Source: Mesorhizobium erdmanii USDA 3471 (GTDB taxonomy: Bacteria > Pseudomonadota > Alphaproteobacteria > Rhizobiales > Rhizobiaceae). From it: 64,000 nt of DNA. The notes below the pieces were generated by a model. It was not told where the DNA came from, made no database searches, and saw nothing but the letters and a program-made list of their open reading frames with translations. The stretch is taken from positions 403,609-467,608 of the forward strand of contig NZ_AXAE01000008.1 of the NCBI RefSeq assembly GCF_000472705.1, given 5' to 3'. Numbering within the stretch: the stretch's first letter is position 1; every line of letters starts with the position of its first letter. The translations under genes were made by a program, and so were the position numbers. Below are positions 36,190 to 44,882 of this stretch, piece by piece.

Positions 36190-37614
36190 TTGACCAACGA
36201 AAACACTTTGCCCGGCAACGTCACCGCGGAACTCTCCGGTTTCGCGGCGCTGGGAATTACCGGTGCGCTGCTCAAGGCCACCCACAATGCCGGCTTCACC
36301 GAACCGAAGCCGATCCAGATGCAGGCCATCCCGCCGCAGCTGGAAGGCCGTGACATTTTCGGCATCGCGCAGACTGGCTCCGGCAAGACCGCGGCCTTCG
36401 CGCTGCCGATCCTGTCGAAGATCATCGCGCTCGGCACCAAGCGGCGCGCCAAGACGACCCGCGCGCTCATCCTGGCGCCGACCCGCGAGCTCGCCGTGCA
36501 GATCGAGGACACCATCAAGATCCTCGCCAAGGGCGCTCACGTCTCGACGGCGCTCGTGCTGGGCGGCGTCTCCCGCTTTAGCCAGGTGAAGAAGGTTGCT
36601 CCCGGCGTGGACATCCTCATTGCCACGCCCGGCCGGTTGACCGACCTGGTGCGCGAGGGCGACCTCATCCTCTCCGACACCAAATGGCTGGTGCTGGACG
36701 AGGGCGACCGCATGCTCGACATGGGCTTCATCAACGACGTCAAGCGGATCGCCAAGGCGACCGCGCCTGACCGCCAGACTGCGCTGTTTTCGGCCACCAT
36801 GCCCGACGAGATCGCCGAACTTGCCAAGGGCCTGCTGAAGAACCCCGTCCGCATCGAAGTCTCGCCGCAAAGCACGGCGGCTGCCGAGATCGTGCAGGGC
36901 GTCGTCTTCGCCCGCACCAAGCAGAAGCGCCAGGTTTTGTCGACGATGCTCGGCGACGAGGCGATGAAGTCCGTCATCATCTTTTCGCGCACCAAGCATG
37001 GTGCCGACCGGGTGACCAAGGATCTCGAACGCGATGGCTTCAAGGCAGCCGTCATTCATGGCAACAAGTCGCAGAACGCACGTCAGAAGGCGCTCAACGA
37101 TTTCCGTGGCGGTTCGGTGCGCATTCTGGTCGCGACCGACATCGCGGCGCGCGGCATCGACGTCCCCGGCATCAGCCATGTCGTGAATTTCGACCTGCCG
37201 GACGAAGCCGAAAGCTATGTCCACCGCATCGGCCGCACCGGCCGCAACGGCATGGACGGTATTGCGATCACGCTTTGCGATCCTTCGGAAAACAGCAAGC
37301 TGCGCCAGGTCGAGCGCATCATCCGGACCAAGCTGCCGATCGTTGCCGACCATCTCGGCAGTCCCGACCCGCAGCGCAATCCGGCCGAAAAGAACGAGCG
37401 CTTCGAGCCCGCCAACGACCGGAACGACCGCAATGGTCGTCGCGACGGCAGACGGCCGGGCGGTGAGAAGAAGCCGAACAACGGTTTCGGCAAGAAGCGT
37501 TTCGGTGATAAGCCGGCCTTTGCTGGTGAACGCAAGCCGGAAGGCGCGAAACCCTTCAAGGGCAACAACAAGCGGCGCTTCGGCGGCAAGCGTCCGGCGG
37601 CCCGCGCTGCATAA
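36190..37614 (+). CDS. RhlE-type DEAD-box ATP-dependent RNA helicase
   Basis: The 474-residue product begins at TTG after a GAAAGAAG site. Motifs in order are the Q motif FTEPKPIQMQAIP, motif I AQTGSGKT at 60-67, Ia APTREL, motif II as DEGD at 170-173, motif III SAT at 201-203, and motif VI HRIGRTGR. The change from DEAD to DEGD is unusual. The C-terminal 90 residues are Arg/Lys/Asn/Gly-rich, suited to non-specific RNA binding. RhlE proteins act in ribosome assembly and RNA decay. Confidence 0.93.
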   Translation: MTNENTLPGNVTAELSGFAALGITGALLKATHNAGFTEPKPIQMQAIPPQLEGRDIFGIAQTGSGKTAAFALPILSKIIALGTKRRAKTTRALILAPTRELAVQIEDTIKILAKGAHVSTALVLGGVSRFSQVKKVAPGVDILIATPGRLTDLVREGDLILSDTKWLVLDEGDRMLDMGFINDVKRIAKATAPDRQTALFSATMPDEIAELAKGLLKNPVRIEVSPQSTAAAEIVQGVVFARTKQKRQVLSTMLGDEAMKSVIIFSRTKHGADRVTKDLERDGFKAAVIHGNKSQNARQKALNDFRGGSVRILVATDIAARGIDVPGISHVVNFDLPDEAESYVHRIGRTGRNGMDGIAITLCDPSENSKLRQVERIIRTKLPIVADHLGSPDPQRNPAEKNERFEPANDRNDRNGRRDGRRPGGEKKPNNGFGKKRFGDKPAFAGERKPEGAKPFKGNNKRRFGGKRPAARAA

Positions 37615-37630
37615 CTAATGCATGGCGCCC

Positions 37631-37722
37631 AGAAGTGTACAGCGGTTCTGGGACAACGACATGCATCAAAACAAAGACTTAAAAGCGCGTCGCCTGAATC
37701 CGGTTCAGAGCGACGCGCTTTA
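37631..37722. repeat. rhizobial mosaic repeat with a GCGCGTCGC hairpin
   Basis: The element ends in AAAGCGCGTCGC, CTGAA, TCCGG, TTCAG and AGCGACGCGCTTT, which pair into a long hairpin with one bulge. The preceding ACAACGACATGCATCAAAAC is, from memory, a recurring flank of this repeat in rhizobial genomes. It could also serve as the terminator of the helicase gene. Confidence 0.65.
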
Positions 37723-37827
37723 GACCTCGCGGCGGTCGGCCAGCCCTGGCGGTTGGCTGGTTGCTGGACTGGCAAAGAAGAGGGTGGCTGAAGCGATGCT
37801 TCAGGCGCCCTTTTTCGTCTCTGCACT

Positions 37828-38802
37828 TTACTTCGCCACCGCCTCGACCCAGACGGCAATCCGTTGCGCCAGAAAAGCCGTGGTCGACGGTGACAGCGCG
37901 TCGCCGGCGATCACGTGATTGTCGGGATCGCCTGTGCTTTCGATGGGAACCAATTCATGCGCGCCACCCCAGCGCCCGGCGATCTCGCGGGTGCGGTCAG
38001 GCCGCACCACCCTGTCTGAATCCGAGAAGATGAACAAAGCCGGGATATCGGCCTTCTCCACCGGCGCCCCATAGGCAAGTTCCGTCAGCGCCTGCATCGG
38101 CAGTGTCGCGGCGACCGGATATCTGGTGGTCCAGAATTTTTCGTGCAGCGCGTTGCGCGGCGGGAAACTGCGCTCCTTGCCGATGACGAGTTCGGCAATC
38201 TGCTTGCCCCACGGCATGGTCAGGATTCCGGCGCCGGACGCCTTTACCCCAAAGTTTGGCGAGATGAACGCGATCGCCGCCACCCCTTCGGATGCGCCGG
38301 GCTGCGTCGCCGCCCAGGCCGCCAGCGAGCCGCCGGTCGAGGTCGAGATGATGACCACCTTGTCGCCGATGGCACGGCCGACGGCGAGCGCCTCCTCATA
38401 GTCGTTTATCCAGGCATTGACGCTGCCGTGCGCCATCGCGGCACCGTCCTGGCCATGGCCGGTGAGGCGCGTGTAGAAGAGGTTGGCGTCGAGTTGGTCC
38501 GCCACCTCGTCGGGCAGGGGGCGGATCTCGCCCTTTGAAGCCGAGAACCCGTGGATATAGACAATCGCCAGCGGTGTCTTGGCATGCACCATCGGGTTGG
38601 CCCAGACGATCTCTTTCTCCAGCCCGTCTCGGATGCCTGGCACGGCGGCTTCCACCTTTGCCACATAGGCCTGCGGATCGTCACCGACGGCGGAAGGGTC
38701 GAAGCGGATCGTGGTGTCGACGGGAACGCGAGGACCAAGCACAAAGGCCAATGCAAGAACGGCGATCAGGCCCAGCACAGCAAGCACGATCCGTCGCCCC
38801 AT
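37828..38802 (-). CDS. alpha/beta hydrolase, membrane-anchored or exported
   Basis: The 324-residue product begins MGRRIVLAVLGLIAVLALAF, a signal anchor or uncleaved signal. The hydrolase fold has the oxyanion motif VYIHGFSASKGE, a nucleophile elbow STSTGGS with Ser in a GxSxG variant, and a late Asp/His pair in FIFSDSDRVV and DPDNHVIAG. The ATG is chosen because GTGGAGTC upstream is a good ribosome binding site; a GTG four codons earlier is open. The substrate is unknown; lipase or esterase is likely. Confidence 0.85.
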   Translation of the reverse strand: MGRRIVLAVLGLIAVLALAFVLGPRVPVDTTIRFDPSAVGDDPQAYVAKVEAAVPGIRDGLEKEIVWANPMVHAKTPLAIVYIHGFSASKGEIRPLPDEVADQLDANLFYTRLTGHGQDGAAMAHGSVNAWINDYEEALAVGRAIGDKVVIISTSTGGSLAAWAATQPGASEGVAAIAFISPNFGVKASGAGILTMPWGKQIAELVIGKERSFPPRNALHEKFWTTRYPVAATLPMQALTELAYGAPVEKADIPALFIFSDSDRVVRPDRTREIAGRWGGAHELVPIESTGDPDNHVIAGDALSPSTTAFLAQRIAVWVEAVAK

Positions 38803-38894
38803 CGCAGACTCCACGCAACAACAGCAAGCCTATGGTGGCGGCCATGAACAGGCAACGGCCGTTCAGGCAGCCAAACCACCAATCCTGTGGGCAT

Positions 38895-39716
38895 CTATTT
38901 GTTTGGCGGTTTGCGCTCGTAATGCAGCGGCCGTGCCTTCCAGCTGGTCATCAAGCTGATCACCCACCGGCTCCATGGCCTCGGCAGAAGGGCGAGAAAT
39001 TTCAGCGGCCAACTCGTACGGTACGGGAAGGTGACTTCGAATCCGCCGGATTTGATTGCCTTCACCATGCGGCGGGTCGCCCGACTGACCGGCATCAGGC
39101 CCGGCATCGGCAGCATGTTCTTTTCGGTCAGCGGCGTGTCGACAAAACCGGGGTTTATCACCTGGACTCGGATGTTCATCTTGTCGAAATCATACTTCAA
39201 CGACTCGGCCAGGATGTTGATCGCCGCCTTGGTGCCGCCATAGGCGGCGGTGGTGGGCCAGCCGAAATAGGCCGTGACCGATCCGACGAGCACGACATGG
39301 CCGCGCGACCGCACGCGCATATGCTCCACGACCGGCACCAGCCCGTTGATGATGCCGAAATAATTGACCTCGAAGGACTTGCGAAAGTCGCTGACGACCA
39401 GAGCCTCTCCAGGCGTGGAAATGTAGTTCCCCGCATTGAAGACGGCGAGCACGATGGGGCCGAGCTCCTTCTCGATCGCGGCGACCGTTCTCGCCATGCG
39501 TGGCTCGTCGGTCACGTCACAGGGAAAAGCCGTGACGCTGCCCGGCATCTGCGCGGTCTCGACGATCAACGTGTCGATCGGATCGTTGTCGAGCGCCGTT
39601 ACCGCCACCGCATAGCCCTGGGACGCCAGATCCCTGGCCAGCGAGCGGCCAATGCCGCTGCTGCCGCCCGTGACCCAGGCGACGCCGTGTTTCGGATCGG
39701 CCCGATAGAGTGTCAT
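38895..39716 (-). CDS. short-chain dehydrogenase/reductase
   Basis: The 273-residue product has the classical SDR signatures: cofactor motif TGGSSGIGRS at the N-terminus, NAGN near residue 95, and the catalytic S-Y-K set in VGSVTAYFGWPTTAAYGGTK. The C-terminal segment beyond 225 is basic and aromatic with a possible membrane-associated helix. The substrate is unknown. It is on the same strand as the hydrolase gene 92 bases downstream, which could form a small operon. Confidence 0.9.
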   Translation of the reverse strand: MTLYRADPKHGVAWVTGGSSGIGRSLARDLASQGYAVAVTALDNDPIDTLIVETAQMPGSVTAFPCDVTDEPRMARTVAAIEKELGPIVLAVFNAGNYISTPGEALVVSDFRKSFEVNYFGIINGLVPVVEHMRVRSRGHVVLVGSVTAYFGWPTTAAYGGTKAAINILAESLKYDFDKMNIRVQVINPGFVDTPLTEKNMLPMPGLMPVSRATRRMVKAIKSGGFEVTFPYRTSWPLKFLALLPRPWSRWVISLMTSWKARPLHYERKPPNK

Positions 39717-39944
39717 GCTGCGCCCTGCCGAGTTTGTTGGTGCCTTGCTCTAGCGATGAAGAAATCGAATGGAAAGAGTGCTTTTCGACCACAAGTGTAA
39801 AATGAACTGTGCGATGCCGAGCCCTGCCTCGGGAACGCCAATGCAACGCAATGCCGGAAATGCGACTGGACCAGGCGAATTCTTGCCTTGAAACCGTAGC
39901 GTCGGGTTTCTAGGGTTTCGGCGCACGCACACAAGGAAACCTGA

Positions 39945-40979
39945 ATGGCCCGCTCTGTGATCGACGCGATCGGCAACACGCCTCTGATCCGCCTCAACAA
40001 AGCTTCCGAAGAAACCGGCTGCGAGATCCTGGGCAAGGCCGAATTCATGAATCCGGGGCAATCGGTCAAGGATCGCGCCGGGCTGTTCATCATCCGCGAC
40101 GCCGAACAGCGCGGCCTATTGAAACCGGGCGGTGTCATCGTCGAGGGGACGGCCGGCAACACGGGCATCGGCCTGACGCTGGTCGCCAAGGCGCTTGGAT
40201 ACCGCACCGTCATCGTCATCCCGGATACGCAAAGCCAGGAAAAGAAGGACACCATCCGGTTGCTCGGCGCCGAGCTGATCGAAGTGCCGGCGGTGCCCTA
40301 CAAGAACCCCAACAATTACGTGAAACTGTCGGGGCGGCTGGCCGAGCAGATGGCCAGCAGCGAGCCGAACGGCGCCATCTGGGCCAACCAGTTCGACAAT
40401 GTCGCCAACCGCGACGGCCATATCCGCACCACGGCGGAGGAAATCTGGGCTCAGACCGGCGGCAAGGTCGATGGTTTTGTGTCGGCCGTCGGTTCCGGCG
40501 GTACGCTTGCCGGCGTTGCCTTTGGGCTGAAGGCCAAGAGCAAGGGTGTCAAGATCGCGCTCGCCGATCCGCTGGGCGCCGCGCTCTACAGTTTCTACAC
40601 CAGCGGCGAATTGAAGTCGGAGGGCAGCTCGATCACCGAAGGCATCGGGCAGGGGCGCATCACCGCCAATCTCGAAGGGTTCACGCCGGACTTCTCCTTC
40701 CAGATCAAGGATGAGGACGCACTGCCGATCGTCTTCGATCTTATTCAGGAAGAAGGTCTTTGCGTCGGCGGCTCGACCGGCATCAACATTGCCGGCGCGA
40801 TCCGGCTGGCCAGAGAACTAGGCCCCGGCCATACCATCGTGACCATTCTTTGCGACTACGGCACACGCTATCAATCGAAGCTGTTCAACCCGGAATTCCT
40901 GCGCGAGAAGAATCTTCCCGTGCCGGGTTGGATGGAACTGCGGAGCACGATTTCAGTGCCGTTCGAAAAGGTCTCGTGA
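39945..40979 (+). CDS. cysteine synthase A (O-acetylserine sulfhydrylase)
   Basis: The PLP enzyme makes cysteine from O-acetylserine and sulfide. The 344-residue product begins MARSVIDAIGNTPLIRLNKA, has the PLP lysine K42 in GQSVKDRAG, the phosphate loop GTAGNTGIGL and the VGSGGTLAGVAFGLK motif. The C-terminus (YQSKLFNPEFLREKNLPVPG) is typical of a long CysK subclass. Its stop overlaps the next start as TGATG, so the editing protein is translationally coupled to it. Confidence 0.93.
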   Translation: MARSVIDAIGNTPLIRLNKASEETGCEILGKAEFMNPGQSVKDRAGLFIIRDAEQRGLLKPGGVIVEGTAGNTGIGLTLVAKALGYRTVIVIPDTQSQEKKDTIRLLGAELIEVPAVPYKNPNNYVKLSGRLAEQMASSEPNGAIWANQFDNVANRDGHIRTTAEEIWAQTGGKVDGFVSAVGSGGTLAGVAFGLKAKSKGVKIALADPLGAALYSFYTSGELKSEGSSITEGIGQGRITANLEGFTPDFSFQIKDEDALPIVFDLIQEEGLCVGGSTGINIAGAIRLARELGPGHTIVTILCDYGTRYQSKLFNPEFLREKNLPVPGWMELRSTISVPFEKVS

Positions 40980-41722
40980 TGGCGCACAAAACGGAAGCGC
41001 TGTTTCGCGACGATGCCTATCTCCGCACGGCGGATGCGATGGTTGTTGCCGTCAATGATCGTGGCGGCATCGTTCTCGACCGGACGATCTTTTATGCGAC
41101 ATCGGGTGGGCAGCCGGGCGATACCGGCTATCTCGAACGCGGCGACGGCAGCCGCATCGCCATTGCCGCTACCATCACGGGTGAGACCAAGGACGAGATC
41201 ATCCATGTGCCGGCGCCCGAGCAGCCGACCCTGGCTGTTGGCGAGAAGGTGAAACTCGCCATCGACTGGGAGCGACGGCACCTGTTGATGCGCATGCACG
41301 CGGCCTGTCACCTGCTCACTGTCGTTTGCCCGTTCCCGATCACCGGAGCCGCGGTTTCCGAGGACGACAGCCGTGTAGACTTCGACATTCCAGACGCCAG
41401 TTTCAGCAAGGAAGAAGTGACCGCGAGCCTGATGGATCTGGTGCGGGCCGATCATCCGATCTTCACCAGGCTGATCAGCGACAAGGAACTCGCGGCGAAC
41501 CCTGGCCTGGTAAAGTCCAAGAACGTCCGGCCGCCGGTCGGCACCGGCAAGATCCGCCTCGTCTGCATCGGTGACAACGCTTCGGTGGACAGCCAGCCCT
41601 GCGGCGGTACGCATGTGAAAAGCACCGGCGAAGTCGGCGAAATCCACATCGGCAAGATCGAAAAGAAGGGCCGTGAAAACAGGCGCTTCCGCATCCGCTT
41701 CGGCCCGATGCCGGCGGCCTGA
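40979..41722 (+). CDS. alanyl-tRNA editing protein (AlaX-type)
   Basis: Free-standing editing domains remove serine or glycine from mischarged tRNA-Ala. The 247-residue product contains the zinc-binding residues H107 and H111 in MHAACH and C208 and H212 in SQPCGGTHV, and the leading FYATSGGQPGDTGYL motif. The ATG overlaps the cysK stop by one base. Coupling to a cysteine-synthesis enzyme that uses activated serine is suggestive of serine quality control. Confidence 0.93.
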   Translation: MAHKTEALFRDDAYLRTADAMVVAVNDRGGIVLDRTIFYATSGGQPGDTGYLERGDGSRIAIAATITGETKDEIIHVPAPEQPTLAVGEKVKLAIDWERRHLLMRMHAACHLLTVVCPFPITGAAVSEDDSRVDFDIPDASFSKEEVTASLMDLVRADHPIFTRLISDKELAANPGLVKSKNVRPPVGTGKIRLVCIGDNASVDSQPCGGTHVKSTGEVGEIHIGKIEKKGRENRRFRIRFGPMPAA

Positions 41723-41761
41723 CTCGCAACGCTTTGCTTTACCCGGAGTGAGAGAATCAGA

Positions 41762-42643
41762 ATGGCCGAGAACAGTCCTTTTATCGTCGATGCGGACTGG
41801 TTGCAGGGGCACCTGGGCGAGCCCGGCCTGACGATTATCGATGCGTCCTGGTATCTGCCGGCGCAAAAGCGCGACGCGCGCTCCGAATATGATGCAGCGC
41901 ACATCCCGGGCGCCCGGTTCCTGGATCAGGACGCGGTTTCGGATCCCGACGCTGCTTTGCCGCATACGCTGCCATCGCCTCGGCATTTTGCCCAATATGT
42001 CGGCGCGATGGGCGTCTCGGCCGACGACACCATTCTCGTTTATGACGGTCCGGGTTTCTTCTCGGCGCCCCGAGCCTGGTGGATGTTTCGCGTCATGGGT
42101 GTTTTCCAGACCTATATTCTGGATGGCGGCTTCGACGGTTGGAAAGCTGCCGGACGGCCGGTAACGGCCGAACCGACGAGGATCGCGCCAAGCGTATTCC
42201 ATGCCGATTTCGACGCGGGTCGTGTCGCCAGCCTTGCCGATATGCGCCGGATCGTCGAGACCGCCACAAGCCAGATTGCCGATGCCCGCGGACCCGGCCG
42301 CTTCACCGGAACCGAGCCTGAGCCGCGCGCGGGCATCCGTTCCGGCCATATGCCGGGTGCCCGCAACGTGCCTTACTCCGCACTGTCGGAAAACGGCATG
42401 CTGTTGTCGAACGACCGTTTGCGCAAGGTGATCGAGGACGCCGGCATCGACCTGTCGAGGCCCGTCGTCACCTCTTGCGGCTCCGGTGTCACCGCCGCGG
42501 TGATCACGCTGGCGCTGGAGACGCTTGGCCATACCGACAACAGGCTCTATGACGGCTCATGGACCGAGTGGGGCGGGCTGTCCGACACGCCTGTGGTGAT
42601 CGGCCCCGCGAAAACCGGCCCCGTGAAAACCGGCAAGGAATGA
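41762..42643 (+). CDS. sseA: 3-mercaptopyruvate sulfurtransferase
   Basis: The 293-residue product has two rhodanese domains. The active-site loop is CGSGVTA with catalytic C239, the sequence typical of 3-mercaptopyruvate sulfurtransferases rather than thiosulfate-specific rhodanese (CRxGxT). HIPGARFLDQDAVSDP in domain one and SGHMPGARNVPYSAL in domain two are family motifs. It follows the cysK and AlaX genes, forming a sulfur/cysteine group. Its stop overlaps the following GNAT gene start. Confidence 0.93.
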   Translation: MAENSPFIVDADWLQGHLGEPGLTIIDASWYLPAQKRDARSEYDAAHIPGARFLDQDAVSDPDAALPHTLPSPRHFAQYVGAMGVSADDTILVYDGPGFFSAPRAWWMFRVMGVFQTYILDGGFDGWKAAGRPVTAEPTRIAPSVFHADFDAGRVASLADMRRIVETATSQIADARGPGRFTGTEPEPRAGIRSGHMPGARNVPYSALSENGMLLSNDRLRKVIEDAGIDLSRPVVTSCGSGVTAAVITLALETLGHTDNRLYDGSWTEWGGLSDTPVVIGPAKTGPVKTGKE

Positions 42644-43212
42644 AAACGATGGAAAACGGCGTGCTGCAGGACATTGAAGTCACGGTGACTTTTCTCGAAA
42701 TGCACGCCCCGCCGGCCGTCTCGCCGCCAGTGCCTTACAACCGCCAGGTCGCGCTGCTGAAGACCAGAGAAATTCCCTTGCATTTTTACCGCTATTTGAT
42801 GGACCGGGTCGGACGCAAATGGCATTGGGTGAATGTTCTGAGGTTGGACGACGACGAGCTTTCGGCCGGCATCCACCGTGAGGACCGCGACATCAGGGTG
42901 CTCTATCTCGACGGCGCGCCCGCCGGTTTCTTCGATCTCAAGCCGCATCTGCCTGATGAAGTCGAACTCGCCTATTTCGGCATGATGGAACATGCCACCG
43001 GGCAAGGCATCGGCCGCTGGTTCCTGGGTTCGGCGATTTCAGCCGCCTGGTCGCATGGGCCGAAACGGGTGACGGTGCAGACCTGCACGCTGGACCATCC
43101 GGCGGCTCTGCCGCTCTATCAGAAGCTCGGTTTCAAACCGGTCGCGCAGAAGAAAGAGGTCGTGCACCCGCTGCCTTTCGCCGAGCGCTCGGCCAGCGTC
43201 ATGCGGCCGTGA
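42640..43212 (+). CDS. GNAT-family N-acetyltransferase
   Basis: The 190-residue product has the GNAT core: AGFFDLKPHLPDEVELAYFG, the acetyl-CoA binding region GQGIGRWFLGSAISAAW and the TCTLDHPAALPLYQKLGFKP beta4-alpha4 motif. The ATG overlaps the sulfurtransferase stop (ATGA); an alternative ATG is three codons later. The acceptor is unknown. Confidence 0.88.
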   Translation: MKTMENGVLQDIEVTVTFLEMHAPPAVSPPVPYNRQVALLKTREIPLHFYRYLMDRVGRKWHWVNVLRLDDDELSAGIHREDRDIRVLYLDGAPAGFFDLKPHLPDEVELAYFGMMEHATGQGIGRWFLGSAISAAWSHGPKRVTVQTCTLDHPAALPLYQKLGFKPVAQKKEVVHPLPFAERSASVMRP

Positions 43213-43268
43213 TCGGCATTTCCGGCGAGAACAGAATCGCCTCCAATGCCTTATTTGTTTGTTTTTTC

Positions 43269-43336
43269 GCAATTCCCAAGCGGAAGCGCTATGCGCTTCT
43301 CCCGGCAAAATCGCTACGCCCTTTTCCTGGAATTGC
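43269..43336. repeat. GCAATTCC...GGAATTGC rhizobial intergenic repeat
   Basis: Terminal arms GCAATTCC and GGAATTGC bracket an internal region with CGGAAGCGC and GCGCTTC pairs. The flanking TTTGTTTGTTTTTTC is, from memory, typical of this repeat in rhizobial intergenic regions. It lies between the GNAT gene and an OmpA-family gene. Confidence 0.6.
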
Positions 43337-43434
43337 TTTGAGCGAAAGCTGAACCGCCCGTTCATCGGTGCTTCAGCCTGGCTTAGGCATGTTGCCCGCA
43401 TCATCAATGCGGTTGACGCCGAAGGAGAAAAGAC

Positions 43435-43992
43435 ATGCTGACACGCCGTACACTTGCCGCCGCGCTGATTGCTGCAATCGCGATGCCGAGCCTTGCCGCT
43501 GCCCAGGCGACGACGCCGTCGGCGGCGACGATCGAGCGCAGGCTCGAGGCGGCGCCCCGGGTGAAACTGCGGCCGAACGAGCGCGTCACCATCCGGGAAT
43601 TCAAGCGCCGGCCGGATTTGCGTCGCATGGCGCGCTCGATCGACATCCAGTCGATCAATTTCGCCTTCGGCTCGGCAGCCATCTCCAGGTCGCAACACGA
43701 CAAGATCGAGAATATCGCCGATGCACTGCGGCGGATCCTGCATCGCGATCCCGGGGCCCGCGTGCTGATAGAAGGGCATACGGATGCTGTCGGCTCCTTT
43801 CAGTCGAACCAGTCCCTGTCCGAGCAGCGCGCCGCTTCGTTGAAGCGCACGCTGGTGCGTGAGTTCGGCGTACCCAGCTATGCCTTGGAGATTGTTGGCT
43901 ATGGCGAGGAGTTCCTGCTCGTGCCGACGCAGAACGAAAACTGGCAGAATCGCCGGGTGACGCTCCGTCGCTTTGACGACTTTATCCGCTGA
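43435..43992 (+). CDS. OmpA-family cell envelope protein
   Basis: The 185-residue product has a cleavable signal peptide ending near PSLAAAQA, then a short linker and a C-terminal OmpA-like peptidoglycan-binding domain: INFAFGSAAISRSQHDKIEN, LIEGHTDAVGSFQSNQSLSE and QNRRVTLR. The binding aspartate is in HTDAVGS. There is no beta barrel, so it is a periplasmic or lipid-independent peptidoglycan-binding protein. A GAAGGAGAAAAG ribosome binding site precedes the ATG. Confidence 0.9.
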   Translation: MLTRRTLAAALIAAIAMPSLAAAQATTPSAATIERRLEAAPRVKLRPNERVTIREFKRRPDLRRMARSIDIQSINFAFGSAAISRSQHDKIENIADALRRILHRDPGARVLIEGHTDAVGSFQSNQSLSEQRAASLKRTLVREFGVPSYALEIVGYGEEFLLVPTQNENWQNRRVTLRRFDDFIR

Positions 43993-44179
43993 CTCGCGAG
44001 CGTCTGGGCGGATCAATTAGTCGGCTTACGTGATTGGAATTTGAAAAAACCGCCACCTCGAACAGAGCGGCCTGGGCCGATCGGAGAACGCCGATCGGCC
44101 CATCCTCTCTTGGCAGGAATCGGGTGGGAAGCTTCGACCTGAGCGCATAGTTTCCGGCAATCACACCGGAGATTTCATC

Positions 44180-44647
44180 ATGACCATTCAGTTCAAAGCG
44201 CTGCCGACCCAGGATGTCAGGGCCCTTCAATTTGGCGGCCCGGATGCCTACGGCCACACGCCGGAGCGAAAGATTTCCGACGGTGACGGCATGCCTTGCC
44301 GACACTGCTTGAAGAACATCGCATCTGGCGATGCCTATCTCATCCTTGCCTATCGGCCATTTCCGGACCTTCAGCCCTATGCCGAAACCGGGCCGATCTT
44401 CCTGCATGCGGAAGAATGCGAGCGCGCCGCCGAGACCGAAATGCTTCCCGAGATTCTCGAAAGCCCGGACTACATCGTGCGCGGCTATAGCAGGGACAAC
44501 CGCATCGTCTATGGCAGCGGCGGGGTCATTCCGGTCGAGGCGATTGCGGCGCGGGCAGAGACTCTGTTCGAACGCGACGACATTGCCTACGCGCATGTCC
44601 GCTCGGCGCGCAACAACTGCTACCAGTGCCGCATCGAACGAGCGTGA
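44180..44647 (+). CDS. DUF1203 family protein
   Basis: The 155-residue product matches DUF1203: MTIQFKALPTQDVRALQFGG, then GDGMPCRHCLKNIASGDAYL with two cysteines and ILAYRPFPDLQPYAETGPIF. A final NNCYQCRIERA adds a second CxxC pair, so zinc binding is plausible. No function is known. It is monocistronic and ends at its own terminator. Confidence 0.88.
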   Translation: MTIQFKALPTQDVRALQFGGPDAYGHTPERKISDGDGMPCRHCLKNIASGDAYLILAYRPFPDLQPYAETGPIFLHAEECERAAETEMLPEILESPDYIVRGYSRDNRIVYGSGGVIPVEAIAARAETLFERDDIAYAHVRSARNNCYQCRIERA

Positions 44648-44766
44648 GCTGCAAGGGGATTGCGGGAAGAGACTTTGTCGTACTTCCGTCGCATAGATGC
44701 GATAGGGAGTGATTGTCGATCGATTGGCCGACCGCGGATGAACCGGCGGCAATCTCGATATCGAGG

Positions 44767-44792
44767 AAGCGGGGCTTTGGCTCCGCTTTTTT
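44767..44792 (+). terminator. terminator after the DUF1203 gene
   Basis: AAGCGGGGC pairs with GGCTCCGCTT (one G-T pair) around a short loop and runs into a T-run. Confidence 0.75.
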
Positions 44793-44827
44793 GTTGCCCG
44801 GTTCCCCGCAAAAGCCGCCCACGCAAA

Positions 44828-44858
44828 GAAAAAGCCCGCCGGCCACGCCGACGGGCTT
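44828..44858 (-). terminator. terminator after the tandem outer-membrane barrel gene
   Basis: On the minus strand AAGCCCGTCGGC and GCCGGCGGGCTT pair with one mismatch and the stem is followed by a TTTTTCTTT run. Confidence 0.8.
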
Positions 44859-44882
44859 CGACTATTTGCCTGGAGGGGCTTC

